From positions 1 to 64,000 of the forward strand of contig QCQA01000002.1 in NCBI GenBank assembly GCA_003212335.1: a stretch of DNA of 64,000 nucleotides. The letters are read 5' to 3'. The notes below the pieces were generated by a model. That model ran no database searches, had not been told where the DNA came from, and worked only from the letters and a program-made list of their open reading frames with translations. The translations under genes and the position numbers were made by a program. The stretch is from SAR86 cluster bacterium AG-447-A08 (GTDB lineage Bacteria > Pseudomonadota > Gammaproteobacteria > Magnimaribacterales > Magnimaribacteraceae). Of the stretch, positions 56,801 through 64,000 are shown one piece after another; the first letter of the stretch is position 1, and the number at the start of each line of letters is the position of its first letter.

Positions 56801-56857
56801 TCTGTAACACCTCTACCACCTAGAGTAATGGGTGTAGATGTGAGATATCGTTTCTAG
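53828..56857 (+). CDS. TonB-dependent outer-membrane receptor (TBDR-5), paralogue of TBDR-4
   Basis: The receptor has 1009 residues, with a signal peptide ending near T-L-S-S. TonB-box, plug and most barrel strands follow TBDR-4 almost residue for residue, while the DNA differs at most third positions. The main differences are in a loop near residues 430-490 and in the long Ala-rich insertion near 580-700, again with a C-x-I-T-A-S-E-C pair. It ends D-V-R-Y-R-F. TGGGGAGG lies before the ATG. Probably an old tandem duplication with divergent ligand loops. Confidence 0.93.
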   Translation: MHKIIYSLIAISISILPFTLSSDEEVDRGGIEEITVTAEKRTSTVSDTSMSITAFDSSLIEDLGMQGANDLMDQLPATTRDAYDVRIRGVGRNFRALGGDPGVATYYNGIYSPDFGIAAGESYLYDVERIEVLRGPQGTLYGRNSIGGAINYITKKPTFEAEGEVRAVLGDYGNEQYYLMSSAPITDTFAYRVTAMTSDRDGIQKNVGTGPDTNSLDDENLTMTLLWNINDDMSFQIRANDRLSDRIIGNRVLLTEGYGDNRGQRNTTDPVYGLRAVTASTPGAIQFTNTITGVVGYGAPRRPGVDIIGFPYRYNPMFGRSDAPTVIGTYDVDINYDQNCEDFPYGPPACNSNREKFEHEGQQAKYVWDINEDTTLTYLYGKVDYNYDFNIDQDETNNTTFSKYRVTVREDVHMTTHEINLNWMLADDIEVTSGVFYMDENRQQTYSLANNAPYILNPASYGVLDTDWGTVAALTGIELALPGLPFIPSLNMMSLFGATNPYGTWATAPHVDETSAVLGRTVTGRWGGDPLGRVYRHANENQTDGFAAFTQGTWQINDEFALTLGARYAKDEKEASELAGGYTELYASALAPYLPVLNLLQGAPYAAIGSQGVTALAATNVAMGNATYNYDPALVAQWTAAAGAGLIPAAAIYSLSIDPNNPITPTCDITASECATPLRLGQGIPYSYTRYVKDEGEWSDTNIRINLDYEPNENQLWYFSYTTGFRSGGYALGISGQYDDLRDEFGVPIGDLQRLVSYDQEEVQAFEIGYKGLHLEDTLQVFASVYTYEYDGYQDELDQFDPIRGAGANFVSNADGITNVGFETEIQYQATDRLNIAGNFSYTETEYGEDYEVFTVDDPVNPVPVFGLCTQGYVGCTVDDPSFAEDYTVNLKGGPLKGIPEEKFTIRVTYEMDTRFGPMWLLLNHSYTGDFSASGVQRALDRVESRENTNVSLSWYSNDGATSIRAYVNNLMDNENYYALSTGDHETNYRKSVTPLPPRVMGVDVRYRF

Positions 56858-56873
56858 TCTATCTTTAAATTAA

Positions 56874-56904
56874 GAAAACAGGCCCTGCGGGGCCTGTTTT
56901 TTTT
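56874..56904 (+). terminator. Intrinsic terminator of TBDR-5
   Basis: CAGGCCC (56879-56885) pairs with GGGCCTG (56890-56896) around TGCG, followed by eight Ts. The pyruvate kinase start follows after about 40 bases. Confidence 0.93.
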
Positions 56905-56943
56905 GCCTTATTATTTTTCTTCTGTACTATGCCGTGCTTTAAA

Positions 56944-58353
56944 ATGAAATTTAAAAGAACAAAAATAATTTGTACTATTGGTCCGGCTACTGAATCATAT
57001 TCAAGTATAAAGAAGTTATATTCTGCAGGTATGAATGTGGCGCGCTTGAATATGTCTCATTCTGATCACAAGAATGCTAAAAAAATAATTGAGAGGATTA
57101 AAAAACTTAATAAAAAAGTTAAAAACCCTGTAGGCATTCTTTTAGACACTCAAGGCCCAGAAATTAGAACTGGTGACACTTCTGAAGTTGTCAATCTAGA
57201 ACCAGGAGAACTTGTTTCTTTTACAATAAGAGACGAAGTAGATGTCGAAACTACTTCGATAAGAGTTCATTACGATGAGCTTATCCAGAGCGTTGATGTT
57301 GGAACCTTAATAAGTCTAGACAATGGTTTATTAAATTTTAAGGTACTTAATAAAAGTAAAAATCAACTGGAATGCCAGGTATTGGATGGAGGTAAGCTTG
57401 GCAGCAAGCGTCATGTGAATCTACCAGGTATCCGCATTAATTTACCTTCAGTTACTGAAAAAGATAAAAAAGATATAGCATTTGGTTTGAAGGAAAATGT
57501 AGATTTCATTGCATTATCTTTTGTTCGAGACGCTTCTGATATTGATGACCTAAAAAAGGTCCTAAAAACTCAAAGTAAGAAAGTCAAAATAATATCCAAA
57601 ATAGAAGATAGAGAAGGTTTATCAAATATTGAAAATATTTGTAAGGTTTCTGATGCAGTAATGGTCGCAAGAGGTGACTTGGGCATAGAAACAGATCTAT
57701 CAAATCTTCCAAATATTCAAAGAAAGATAATGTCTAACTGCGCTAAATATGGTGTTAGATCAATAGTTGCGACACATTTACTTGAATCTATGATAGAAAA
57801 TCCAACGCCAACTAGAGCAGAAGTGACTGACGTAGCTAACGCTATCTATGAAGGTGCAGATGCTGTAATGCTATCCGGAGAAACTACCATTGGTAAGTAT
57901 CCTGTAGAGGCGGTTAATTTCATTTCAAGAATAGCTAATAAGACAGAAAGATACAGGACCTTGGGTTACGAAGAAAAGTTAATTTCTAATACAGATTGGC
58001 AACATTTGGGAATTGCAGCTAAAAACCTTGCGCAATCAATTGATGCAGATGGGATTATAGCTATCACTAGATCCGGACAAACAGCTGAAATAGTTTCCAA
58101 TGCAAAACCTTTTATGAAACCCGTCTACGCATTCAGCAATAATAAAAAGACGGTAAGTCAATTATCTCTCACTGGCTCTGTTCAAGCGTTTTTGTCCCCA
58201 ATGTATACGGATCACGAAAAGAATATAAATTCTATAATGAAAATTTTAAGAAAGGAGCTTTCCCCAACTGAAGACTTAAAATTTGTTGTTATTTCTGGGA
58301 TATTATCTGAAAGCTCTGCAGATGCTATTGAATTAAGATCTTTAAATCTTTAA
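56944..58353 (+). CDS. pyk: Pyruvate kinase
   Basis: The 469-residue enzyme makes pyruvate and ATP from phosphoenolpyruvate and ADP. Visible motifs: C-T-I-G-P-A at the N-terminus, D-T-Q-G-P-E-I-R-T, the active-site block I-S-K-I-E-D-R-E-G (catalytic Lys) and M-V-A-R-G-D-L-G-I-E, and M-L-S-G-E-T-T. I start at 56944; the ATG at 56929 overlaps a -10-like TACTAT (56925-56930, with TTGCCT 16 bases upstream). It is followed closely by the nitrilase and LacI genes, unusual company that links glycolysis to this sugar locus. Confidence 0.93.
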   Translation: MKFKRTKIICTIGPATESYSSIKKLYSAGMNVARLNMSHSDHKNAKKIIERIKKLNKKVKNPVGILLDTQGPEIRTGDTSEVVNLEPGELVSFTIRDEVDVETTSIRVHYDELIQSVDVGTLISLDNGLLNFKVLNKSKNQLECQVLDGGKLGSKRHVNLPGIRINLPSVTEKDKKDIAFGLKENVDFIALSFVRDASDIDDLKKVLKTQSKKVKIISKIEDREGLSNIENICKVSDAVMVARGDLGIETDLSNLPNIQRKIMSNCAKYGVRSIVATHLLESMIENPTPTRAEVTDVANAIYEGADAVMLSGETTIGKYPVEAVNFISRIANKTERYRTLGYEEKLISNTDWQHLGIAAKNLAQSIDADGIIAITRSGQTAEIVSNAKPFMKPVYAFSNNKKTVSQLSLTGSVQAFLSPMYTDHEKNINSIMKILRKELSPTEDLKFVVISGILSESSADAIELRSLNL

Positions 58354-58385
58354 TTTACTAATCTTTATTGTGCTAAAGTTTTCCT

Positions 58386-59225
58386 GTGAAAAATTTTTCT
58401 ATAGCAGGTTTACAACTGAATTTAGCTAGTTTTGACAATAGAGAGTTACTGACTACTAAAATAAAAAGTACTGTTTCAAGATACCCTTGGGTAAACATGG
58501 TAGTAGTGAGTGAGTTGGCCGTCGGTGGTCCAAGTAGAGCTAAAAAATTCTCTCTAGAAAATAATCTAAAACACTTCTCTAAATTAGCTTCGGCGCATGA
58601 TATTTGGTTAATTCCAGGTTCTTTTTATCATCATGATAAAAAAGGAATATCAAATGTAGCCCCAGTTATTTCAAATACTGGAGATGTTGTTTCTTTGTGT
58701 ACAAAAATTTATCCCTTTGCGCCTTACGAAAGTGGTATTGAGGGAGGAGATGAGACATGTATTTTTGAGATTCCAGATGTAGGAATATTTGGAATGCATA
58801 TTTGTTATGATCTTTGGTTCCCGGAAACTAGTAGAGCCTTAGCCATGCAAGGGGCACAAATTATTATTCATCCAAGCCTAACAGATACTTGTGATCGTAA
58901 TGAAGAAAAAATTATGGCAAGGGCAACAGCCATACAACAGCAGTGTTACTACTTTGATGTAAATGCAGGAGGTGAACAGGGATGTGGGCAATCAATCGTT
59001 ATAGGTCCAGAGGGAGAAGTATTGACAGAGCTAGGTTCAAATGAGGAGATAGCTCTTTTAGAGGTAGATCTTGATTCTGTTAATAGAATCAGACAAAGAG
59101 GAATCAAGGGATTAGGGCAACCCTTAAAGAGCTTTAGAGATAACCCTAAATACTTTGAAAGTACTTTGAATGAACAATACCTTGAAACTTTGGGTAAACT
59201 AGAAATACCCAAAAAATTTAATTGA
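58386..59225 (+). CDS. Carbon-nitrogen hydrolase (nitrilase superfamily)
   Basis: The 279-residue protein has the Glu-Lys-Cys triad of the superfamily: E43 in V-V-S-E-L, K107 in C-T-K-I-Y-P-F and C140 in H-I-C-Y-D-L-W-F-P-E. It probably hydrolyses an amide (amidase or carbamoylase) rather than a nitrile, as most members do. The start is GTG, 32 bases after pyk. The stop overlaps the LacI start by one base (TGATG), so the two are translationally coupled. Confidence 0.85.
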   Translation: MKNFSIAGLQLNLASFDNRELLTTKIKSTVSRYPWVNMVVVSELAVGGPSRAKKFSLENNLKHFSKLASAHDIWLIPGSFYHHDKKGISNVAPVISNTGDVVSLCTKIYPFAPYESGIEGGDETCIFEIPDVGIFGMHICYDLWFPETSRALAMQGAQIIIHPSLTDTCDRNEEKIMARATAIQQQCYYFDVNAGGEQGCGQSIVIGPEGEVLTELGSNEEIALLEVDLDSVNRIRQRGIKGLGQPLKSFRDNPKYFESTLNEQYLETLGKLEIPKKFN

Positions 59226-60256
59226 TGAATATAAAAAAATCACCTGTAACCATTCAAGATGTTGCAAATAGAGCTAAAGTCTCAATAAAGACAGTTTCTA
59301 GAGTTATCAACAGTGAACCGAATGTAGCAGAGAAAACTATCAAGAAAGTTGAAAAGGCAATAGACTTTCTTGATTATCAGCCAAATGCTTTTGCACAGTC
59401 CTTGGCTCGTTCTCAGCCAAAAATTATCGCTCTAATTTATAACACGCCAAGTCCTAACTATATAACCCATGTAATGGAGGGGGTACTCTCATATTGTTAT
59501 AAATTTGGATATGAAGTTATTATTCATCCTTGTCGTTTTGATGATGCTAGTTTGATCGATGATACAAAATTGTTTATCAAAAAATCTAGAGTATCGGGAA
59601 TAATAACTACTCCACCTTTGTCAGACTTTCCTGAATTGATAAATCAGCTTGATAAACTGGATATGCCTAAAATCTTAGTCTCAAGTGGATTGGTAGTAGA
59701 TGCTTCAGAGAAGGTAAATACCAATGATTATGAAGCCTCATTTGAGATTACTAACCACTTGATCAGAAGAGGGCATAAACGTATTGGTTTTATAAAAGGT
59801 AATCCCAGTCATCTTTGTGTTAACCAGAGATTTGCCGGCTTTTTTGATGCTATGAAAGAAGCTAATTTAGTTTGCGAAGGAGAATTAATTGAAACTGGTC
59901 TGAATTCATTTGCTTCTGGAGAAATTTGTGCGAAAAGATTGTTGAATCTAAAAAATCGACCCTCTGCAGTATTTGCTGCAAATGACGAAATGGCTGCTGC
60001 TGTTGTAAAGGTAGCTAATCAATTATCAATAGATATACCTCAATCCCTTTCTGTTGTCGGATTTGATGATACACCTATGACTCAGATGATTTCTCCTGCA
60101 TTAACAACAGTTCATCAGCCTTTATTTAAAATGGGGGAAGCAGCGGCAAATAAATTGATTTGTAACCTTGAGAATACATCTTATGAAGGTGAAGATGACA
60201 TTAAATCTAGGTTAGTAGTTAGAGATTCAACTGCCCATTTTTTGAAATCCATATAA
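59225..60256 (+). CDS. LacI-family transcriptional regulator
   Basis: The 343-residue protein (from the ATG at 59225; a TTG lies one codon upstream) has an N-terminal helix-turn-helix (V-T-I-Q-D-V-A-N-R-A-K-V-S-I-K-T-V-S-R-V) and hinge (Q-P-N-A-F-A-Q-S-L), then a sugar-binding periplasmic-protein-like core (A-N-D-E-M-A, V-V-G-F-D-D-T-P). It most likely represses TBDR-6 and GH3 genes until a sugar is bound. A dyad overlapping the next promoter is the likely operator. Confidence 0.93.
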   Translation: MNIKKSPVTIQDVANRAKVSIKTVSRVINSEPNVAEKTIKKVEKAIDFLDYQPNAFAQSLARSQPKIIALIYNTPSPNYITHVMEGVLSYCYKFGYEVIIHPCRFDDASLIDDTKLFIKKSRVSGIITTPPLSDFPELINQLDKLDMPKILVSSGLVVDASEKVNTNDYEASFEITNHLIRRGHKRIGFIKGNPSHLCVNQRFAGFFDAMKEANLVCEGELIETGLNSFASGEICAKRLLNLKNRPSAVFAANDEMAAAVVKVANQLSIDIPQSLSVVGFDDTPMTQMISPALTTVHQPLFKMGEAAANKLICNLENTSYEGEDDIKSRLVVRDSTAHFLKSI

Positions 60257-60268
60257 TAAAAGACAGCG

Positions 60269-60297
60269 TTGTCAAATATTATGAATTCCTTCATAAT
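60269..60297 (+). promoter_or_regulatory. Promoter of TBDR-6
   Basis: TTGTCA (60269-60274), a 17-base spacer and CATAAT (60292-60297) fit sigma-70. The start would lie near 60304, giving a short leader with TGGGGA at 60317-60322. Confidence 0.7.
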
Positions 60298-60298
60298 A
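60277..60298. promoter_or_regulatory. Candidate LacI-family operator
   Basis: TATTATGAA (60277-60285) is perfectly inverted as TTCATAATA (60290-60298) around TTCC. The 22-base dyad covers the spacer and -10 box of the TBDR-6 promoter and lies 20 bases after the LacI gene. A bound dimer would block RNA polymerase. The even-length centre is normal for LacI-type sites, although the half-site lacks the common central CG. Confidence 0.65.
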
Positions 60299-60330
60299 GC
60301 GCCAGTTAATTTTAAATGGGGAACCCGTAG

Positions 60331-63147
60331 ATGAGAAAATCAATCTTTTCTTTGCTAGCTTTCGTTCTAGCTTTTTCTGTAACTAGTTTATCTTCTGATG
60401 AACCTTCCGATAACCAAGACGCTGAAGAAACACTTGAGGTTGTTACTGTAACAGCCACTCGTCGTGAAACAGATATATTAGACACTCCTATAGCAGTATC
60501 AGCAGTAACTCAATCAGAGTTAACTGAACTGGGTATATCTAGCATTAAAGACCTAAGCTACGCATTACCTGGTCTTGCTATTCAAAACACTGATACTAAT
60601 GCTCCTATAGTTACTCTGAGGGGTGTTAGATCAAATAATGTTACTGAGTTAGGTGATCCGGCTGTAGGTATTCATGTGGATGGACTTTACGTTTCTAGAC
60701 CTCAAGGTGCGCAAGCACTTATGTTTGATCTTGAAAGAGCAGAACTATTAAGAGGTCCTCAAGGAACACTATTTGGAAGGAATTCATTAGTCGGGACTTT
60801 GAATATTATTACAGCAAAACCTAACCTTGAAACCCAAGGTGGTTCTGTCACCGTTAATGCTGGAAGGTTTTCTGAGCAAGGAGTGCAAGGTCACTTCAAT
60901 CTTCCTGTAAGCGACAAATTCGCAGTTAGATTTGCGTTTGCTGATCATTCTAAAGACTCTCATCTGAATGGTTTTTACGACCCCAATGGTATTGACCACA
61001 GATGGTTCCCAGCTGATGTTCTCAGTCAGGCTTCCAATGTGACTACTTGTGGAGAAAGAAGAGGTATTTCAGCTTATGCTTGGTTTCTAGGTTGTAACAA
61101 CCCTGAAAGAGCAGATGATGCGGCACCTGGATTTGATCCTGGATATCAGTATGGCAATCCATATAACTTGATACCTGCTGATTCATCGGATTTTTATGGT
61201 AATACTGACAACAGTGCATTTAGAGTCAGTGCTCTTTATGTGATAGATGATTCAAGCGACTTAAACTTTCAATACGAAATCTTTCAAGATGATGGTGCTG
61301 GTTGGATGAATCTTCTAGATTGTGAAATGATGGCTGGCAGAACTGGAAGAACTTTCGGCGGAGCTCCTTCTAAATCAGCTAACACTTGCACAGATATTAG
61401 AGGTACAGAAGATATTTACACTGCTTTGGTAAACGTTCCTGGTGTAAATGATTTGGAAATAGAATCTATTCGAGCTATCTACAATAAAGATTTTGGTGAT
61501 TATCAAATGGTTGCCAAAGTTGGAACTCAATCTCTTGAGCAATATTCTCAATTTGATATAGATGGCGGAAGAAATGAGTGGCAGATGGCCATGGTTCTTA
61601 ATGACTTTCAAGCTGATTCAACAGTTATTGATGTTGAACTTAGTAATGATGCCTCTGAGGATATAGCCTGGGTAGCAGGAGCTTTTTATCTGAAAGAGGA
61701 AAATGATATGGAAGCTTTTTTCCATGCAACATTTAACGGTGATGATGTTTTCATACAACCTGATAGAACTCTTGAGTCTACCGCTGTATTTGGTCAGGCA
61801 ACCATAAAACTAAGAGATGATCTATACCTTACCCTTGGAGCAAGATACACAGAAGATGAAAAGTCAGATGTAGGTGGAAAAAACTACGCATGTACGGTCT
61901 GGAATTCTTGTTATCCTTCAACAGAAATATGGGGAAATAGACAATTATTTATACCTAACTTAGCTGCATTAAGTCCTGATTTCCATCTTGCAGGCGGTTT
62001 ATACGCCGGAGTAAATTGTGAGGCGGCTGGTGGACCTTATGGCGGTGGGCCTTACTTCGGAGGAACTGGTTGCATGGTTCAAACTGCTAATAATGCCACC
62101 TCTAAAGATTATAGTTCAACCGATTGGAGAATTGGTCTCGATTGGGATATCAATGAATCAAGTTTTGTTTACGCTTATTTAGCCACCGGTTATAAATCAG
62201 GAAGTATTGCTGACGAGGCTGTAAGAGCAGAAAATACGGTACATCCAGAAGGTCCAGGATCAAAAGTTAATACTTCTTATGGACCTGAAGAAGCAACTAC
62301 ATTTGAAGTAGGCTATAAGACAAGAGCTCTGGACAATAGACTTACTCTTGCAGCCAACCTTTATCATACTATTTATGATGGTAAACAATTTACTGGTAAC
62401 GTTCCATACGATGTTATTGCTACTACTGAATACAATATCGATACAGGCCAATTAGACCCTATACAACAGGTCGTGACATTTTGGGGTACACAAAACTTTG
62501 GTGAGCAAGAAATGTCAGGTATTGAATTAGAGTTCGACTTTGTACCATATGAAGGTGGTAAGTTAAGTGGTTGGGCTACCTTTACCGATACAGAAGTAAC
62601 GGATGACTTCATAACCCAATGGTACTATGGTCAGGATGCGTATTTTGGAAGAGCAGATTACGGACAGTCCATAGCTAATGTTCCGGAAAATCAAGTCAAC
62701 CTAAAAGGTAATGAAGCTCCTTACTCACCAGACATATCTTTTACAATTAGGTATGAACATACTTTTGAAATGGGTAATCTAGGTCAGCTATTACCTGCAC
62801 TTAATTATCACTGGCAATCCTCAGACTACTTAACTATTTGGAATGCGGACAAGCATACCAACGATCCAGGTGGTTATGGAACTGGATTTGGAGATACATT
62901 TGTAGATCTACCAGGATACTTTAATCAAAGTACTGATGAATTTGGTGATCAAAGAGGTGCTTGGAAAATGCTAGACATATTCTTAACCTATAAGCCTGCC
63001 GGAGATGCTTCTTGGTATGCACAAGCATACGCTTACAACATCACTGACGAAACAATTCCTTACTGGAGAGGGGTAGAGGCAGGAAATCCTAGTGGTTCTT
63101 TCTCTGCACCTAGGCAGTACGGTGTAAGAGTGGGTTATTACTGGTAA
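60331..63147 (+). CDS. TonB-dependent outer-membrane receptor (TBDR-6), probable glycan receptor
   Basis: The receptor has 938 residues: a signal peptide ending near S-L-S-S, an acidic linker, a TonB-box-like E-V-V-T-V-T-A-T-R and a plug with L-R-G-V-R and L-R-G-P-Q-G-T-L-F-G-R-N-S. Middle loops are rich in Gly, Tyr, Trp and Cys (Y-G-G-G-P-Y-F-G-G), as expected for aromatic stacking on sugars. It ends R-V-G-Y-Y-W. Position between a LacI regulator and a GH3 glycosidase suggests import of an oligosaccharide. No SusD-like partner is present. Confidence 0.92.
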   Translation: MRKSIFSLLAFVLAFSVTSLSSDEPSDNQDAEETLEVVTVTATRRETDILDTPIAVSAVTQSELTELGISSIKDLSYALPGLAIQNTDTNAPIVTLRGVRSNNVTELGDPAVGIHVDGLYVSRPQGAQALMFDLERAELLRGPQGTLFGRNSLVGTLNIITAKPNLETQGGSVTVNAGRFSEQGVQGHFNLPVSDKFAVRFAFADHSKDSHLNGFYDPNGIDHRWFPADVLSQASNVTTCGERRGISAYAWFLGCNNPERADDAAPGFDPGYQYGNPYNLIPADSSDFYGNTDNSAFRVSALYVIDDSSDLNFQYEIFQDDGAGWMNLLDCEMMAGRTGRTFGGAPSKSANTCTDIRGTEDIYTALVNVPGVNDLEIESIRAIYNKDFGDYQMVAKVGTQSLEQYSQFDIDGGRNEWQMAMVLNDFQADSTVIDVELSNDASEDIAWVAGAFYLKEENDMEAFFHATFNGDDVFIQPDRTLESTAVFGQATIKLRDDLYLTLGARYTEDEKSDVGGKNYACTVWNSCYPSTEIWGNRQLFIPNLAALSPDFHLAGGLYAGVNCEAAGGPYGGGPYFGGTGCMVQTANNATSKDYSSTDWRIGLDWDINESSFVYAYLATGYKSGSIADEAVRAENTVHPEGPGSKVNTSYGPEEATTFEVGYKTRALDNRLTLAANLYHTIYDGKQFTGNVPYDVIATTEYNIDTGQLDPIQQVVTFWGTQNFGEQEMSGIELEFDFVPYEGGKLSGWATFTDTEVTDDFITQWYYGQDAYFGRADYGQSIANVPENQVNLKGNEAPYSPDISFTIRYEHTFEMGNLGQLLPALNYHWQSSDYLTIWNADKHTNDPGGYGTGFGDTFVDLPGYFNQSTDEFGDQRGAWKMLDIFLTYKPAGDASWYAQAYAYNITDETIPYWRGVEAGNPSGSFSAPRQYGVRVGYYW

Positions 63148-63164
63148 AATTTAAAGTACTGATC

Positions 63165-63191
63165 AAAAGGCCGATGTTATATCGGCCTTTT
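63165..63191 (+). terminator. Intrinsic terminator after TBDR-6 (possibly leaky)
   Basis: AAAAGGCCGAT (63165-63175) pairs perfectly with ATCGGCCTTTT (63181-63191) around GTTAT. The U-tract is only four Ts before an A, so some read-through into the GH3 gene is likely. Confidence 0.85.
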
Positions 63192-63209
63192 ACTTTAAGG
63201 TCTTAAGAA

Positions 63210-64000
63210 ATGAAATCTATAATTCTATTATTACTTTTTGGAATATCTATCTCAGCAAGTGCTGAGGATGTCGATGAAATTGAGAAAATTCTTAATTCCA
63301 TGACTGTAGAAGAAAAAGTCGGTCAAATAATGATGGTTGAGATTAGTCATATCTCGCCTCGAGAAGTAAGAGAATATTCTATAGGTGCAATCTTAAATGG
63401 CGGAGGAAGCTTTCCTTATGGAAAAAAGAATCATGATGTCGAAGATTGGAGAAAGCTTGCTGACGAATATTTCTTAGCTTCTAAAAGTAGCAACTTAGGA
63501 ATTCCTGTAATTTGGGGAACTGATGCCGTTCATGGTCATAATAATCTTAAAGGTGCTGTTCTGTTTCCTCATAACATAGGTCTTGGAGCTACAAGAAATG
63601 AAACTCTAATAGAAGATATAAGCTCAATAGTTGCTAAAGAGGTTTATTTAAGTGGTTTAGATCTAACGTTTGCACCTGCCGTGTCCGTACCCAGAAACGA
63701 TTTATGGGGAAGAACATTTGAAGGCTTTTCTGAAGACCCAAAACTAGTAGCGAGTCTTGGTAAAGCTTCTGTTGAAGGATATCAAGGAGTTTTGGATAAG
63801 AACTTTTTAAAGAAAGGCAAGGTTCTTGCAACTGCTAAACATTTCATTGGTGATGGAGGAACTTTAAATGGCGTTGATAAAGGAAATACCGTTCTCAGCG
63901 AGGAAGATTTAATAGAAATTCATGGCCAAGGATATGTCTCTACAATTGAATCGGATGTTCAATTTGTTATGGCTTCTTTCAATTCCTGGAATGGAAAAAA
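63210..64000 (+). CDS. Glycoside hydrolase family 3, N-terminal part (partial)
   Basis: The reading frame runs off the window after 263 codons. A signal peptide (M-K-S-I-I-L...S-A-S-A) is followed by the GH3 barrel: L-N-S-M-T-V-E-E-K-V-G-Q, W-G-T-D-A-V-H-G-H-N, F-A-P-A-V, W-G-R-T-F-E-G-F-S-E-D-P and K-H-F-I-G-D-G. These are standard for beta-glucosidase-type enzymes of the periplasm. The catalytic Asp and the C-terminal domain lie outside. With TBDR-6 and LacI it forms a beta-glucan or related sugar-use locus. Confidence 0.93.
   Translation, partial: MKSIILLLLFGISISASAEDVDEIEKILNSMTVEEKVGQIMMVEISHISPREVREYSIGAILNGGGSFPYGKKNHDVEDWRKLADEYFLASKSSNLGIPVIWGTDAVHGHNNLKGAVLFPHNIGLGATRNETLIEDISSIVAKEVYLSGLDLTFAPAVSVPRNDLWGRTFEGFSEDPKLVASLGKASVEGYQGVLDKNFLKKGKVLATAKHFIGDGGTLNGVDKGNTVLSEEDLIEIHGQGYVSTIESDVQFVMASFNSWNGK

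Noticed and set aside
53689-56904. The similar terminators after TBDR-4 and TBDR-5 as copies of a mobile repeat
   Set aside because: Similarity is limited to the GC stem and fits two independent or co-duplicated terminators. No flanking duplications are seen.
1-64000. CRISPR arrays, insertion sequences, toxin-antitoxin or phage modules
   Set aside because: I looked for regular direct repeats, transposase or integrase motifs and small paired genes, and saw none that could be supported.

Overview
The window reads as a compact, AT-rich chromosome segment of a streamlined marine gammaproteobacterium. SAR86-like is my best guess, inferred from low GC, six large TonB-dependent receptors (TBDRs) in 64 kb, very short intergenic gaps and gammaproteobacterial gene order (tig-clpP-clpX-lon-hupB-ppiD; mltD-gloB facing rnhA-dnaQ; ybbA-ybbP facing tesA). 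No insertion sequence, integrase, phage gene, rRNA or CRISPR array is visible. No stretch over about 200 bases lacks a gene.

Layout. 1-4.8 kb: end of an acyl-CoA ligase, a small NAD(P)-binding protein, two flavin monooxygenases with the Baeyer-Villiger fingerprint, and folD. 5-7.6 kb: TBDR-1. 7.7-10.5 kb: tRNA-Pro, tRNA-Arg and tRNA-His separated by dadA, a lipoprotein and an acylphosphatase-like gene. 10.5-19.3 kb: the protein quality-control block tig-clpP-clpX-lon-hupB-ppiD, then fabI reversed. 19.5-26 kb: TBDR-2 and oppABC without ATPase genes. 26-32 kb: mltD, gloB, rnhA, dnaQ, gltX, a lipase-like hydrolase and a small membrane protein. 32-37.9 kb: a frameshifted S9 peptidase, tRNA-Ala, two tiny membrane proteins, an M28 membrane peptidase and a secreted phosphodiesterase-like protein. 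38-43 kb: MFS transporter, two alpha/beta-type enzymes, an amidohydrolase and a CPBP protease. 43-57 kb: TBDR-3, ybbP-ybbA, tesA, yciB and the paralogues TBDR-4 and TBDR-5. 57-64 kb: pyruvate kinase, nitrilase, LacI regulator, TBDR-6 and the start of a GH3 glycosidase, which looks like a glycan-use locus.

Regulation visible in the sequence. Sigma-32-type promoters with identical 13-base spacers precede clpP and lon. A strong sigma-70 promoter precedes hupB. A 22-base dyad overlaps the promoter of TBDR-6, next to the LacI gene. All six TBDRs have a TGGGGA (or TGGGGGA) box just before the start codon instead of the AGGA/GGAG-type site of their neighbours, and each is closed by its own intrinsic terminator. 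Three paralogous TBDR leaders share AAGGACTT and several further GGA motifs, a pattern that could fit control by a CsrA/RsmA-type RNA-binding protein. TBDR-2 has a terminator hairpin inside its leader. These TBDR leaders are the most promising undescribed regulatory system here; the hypothesis rests on motif reading only.
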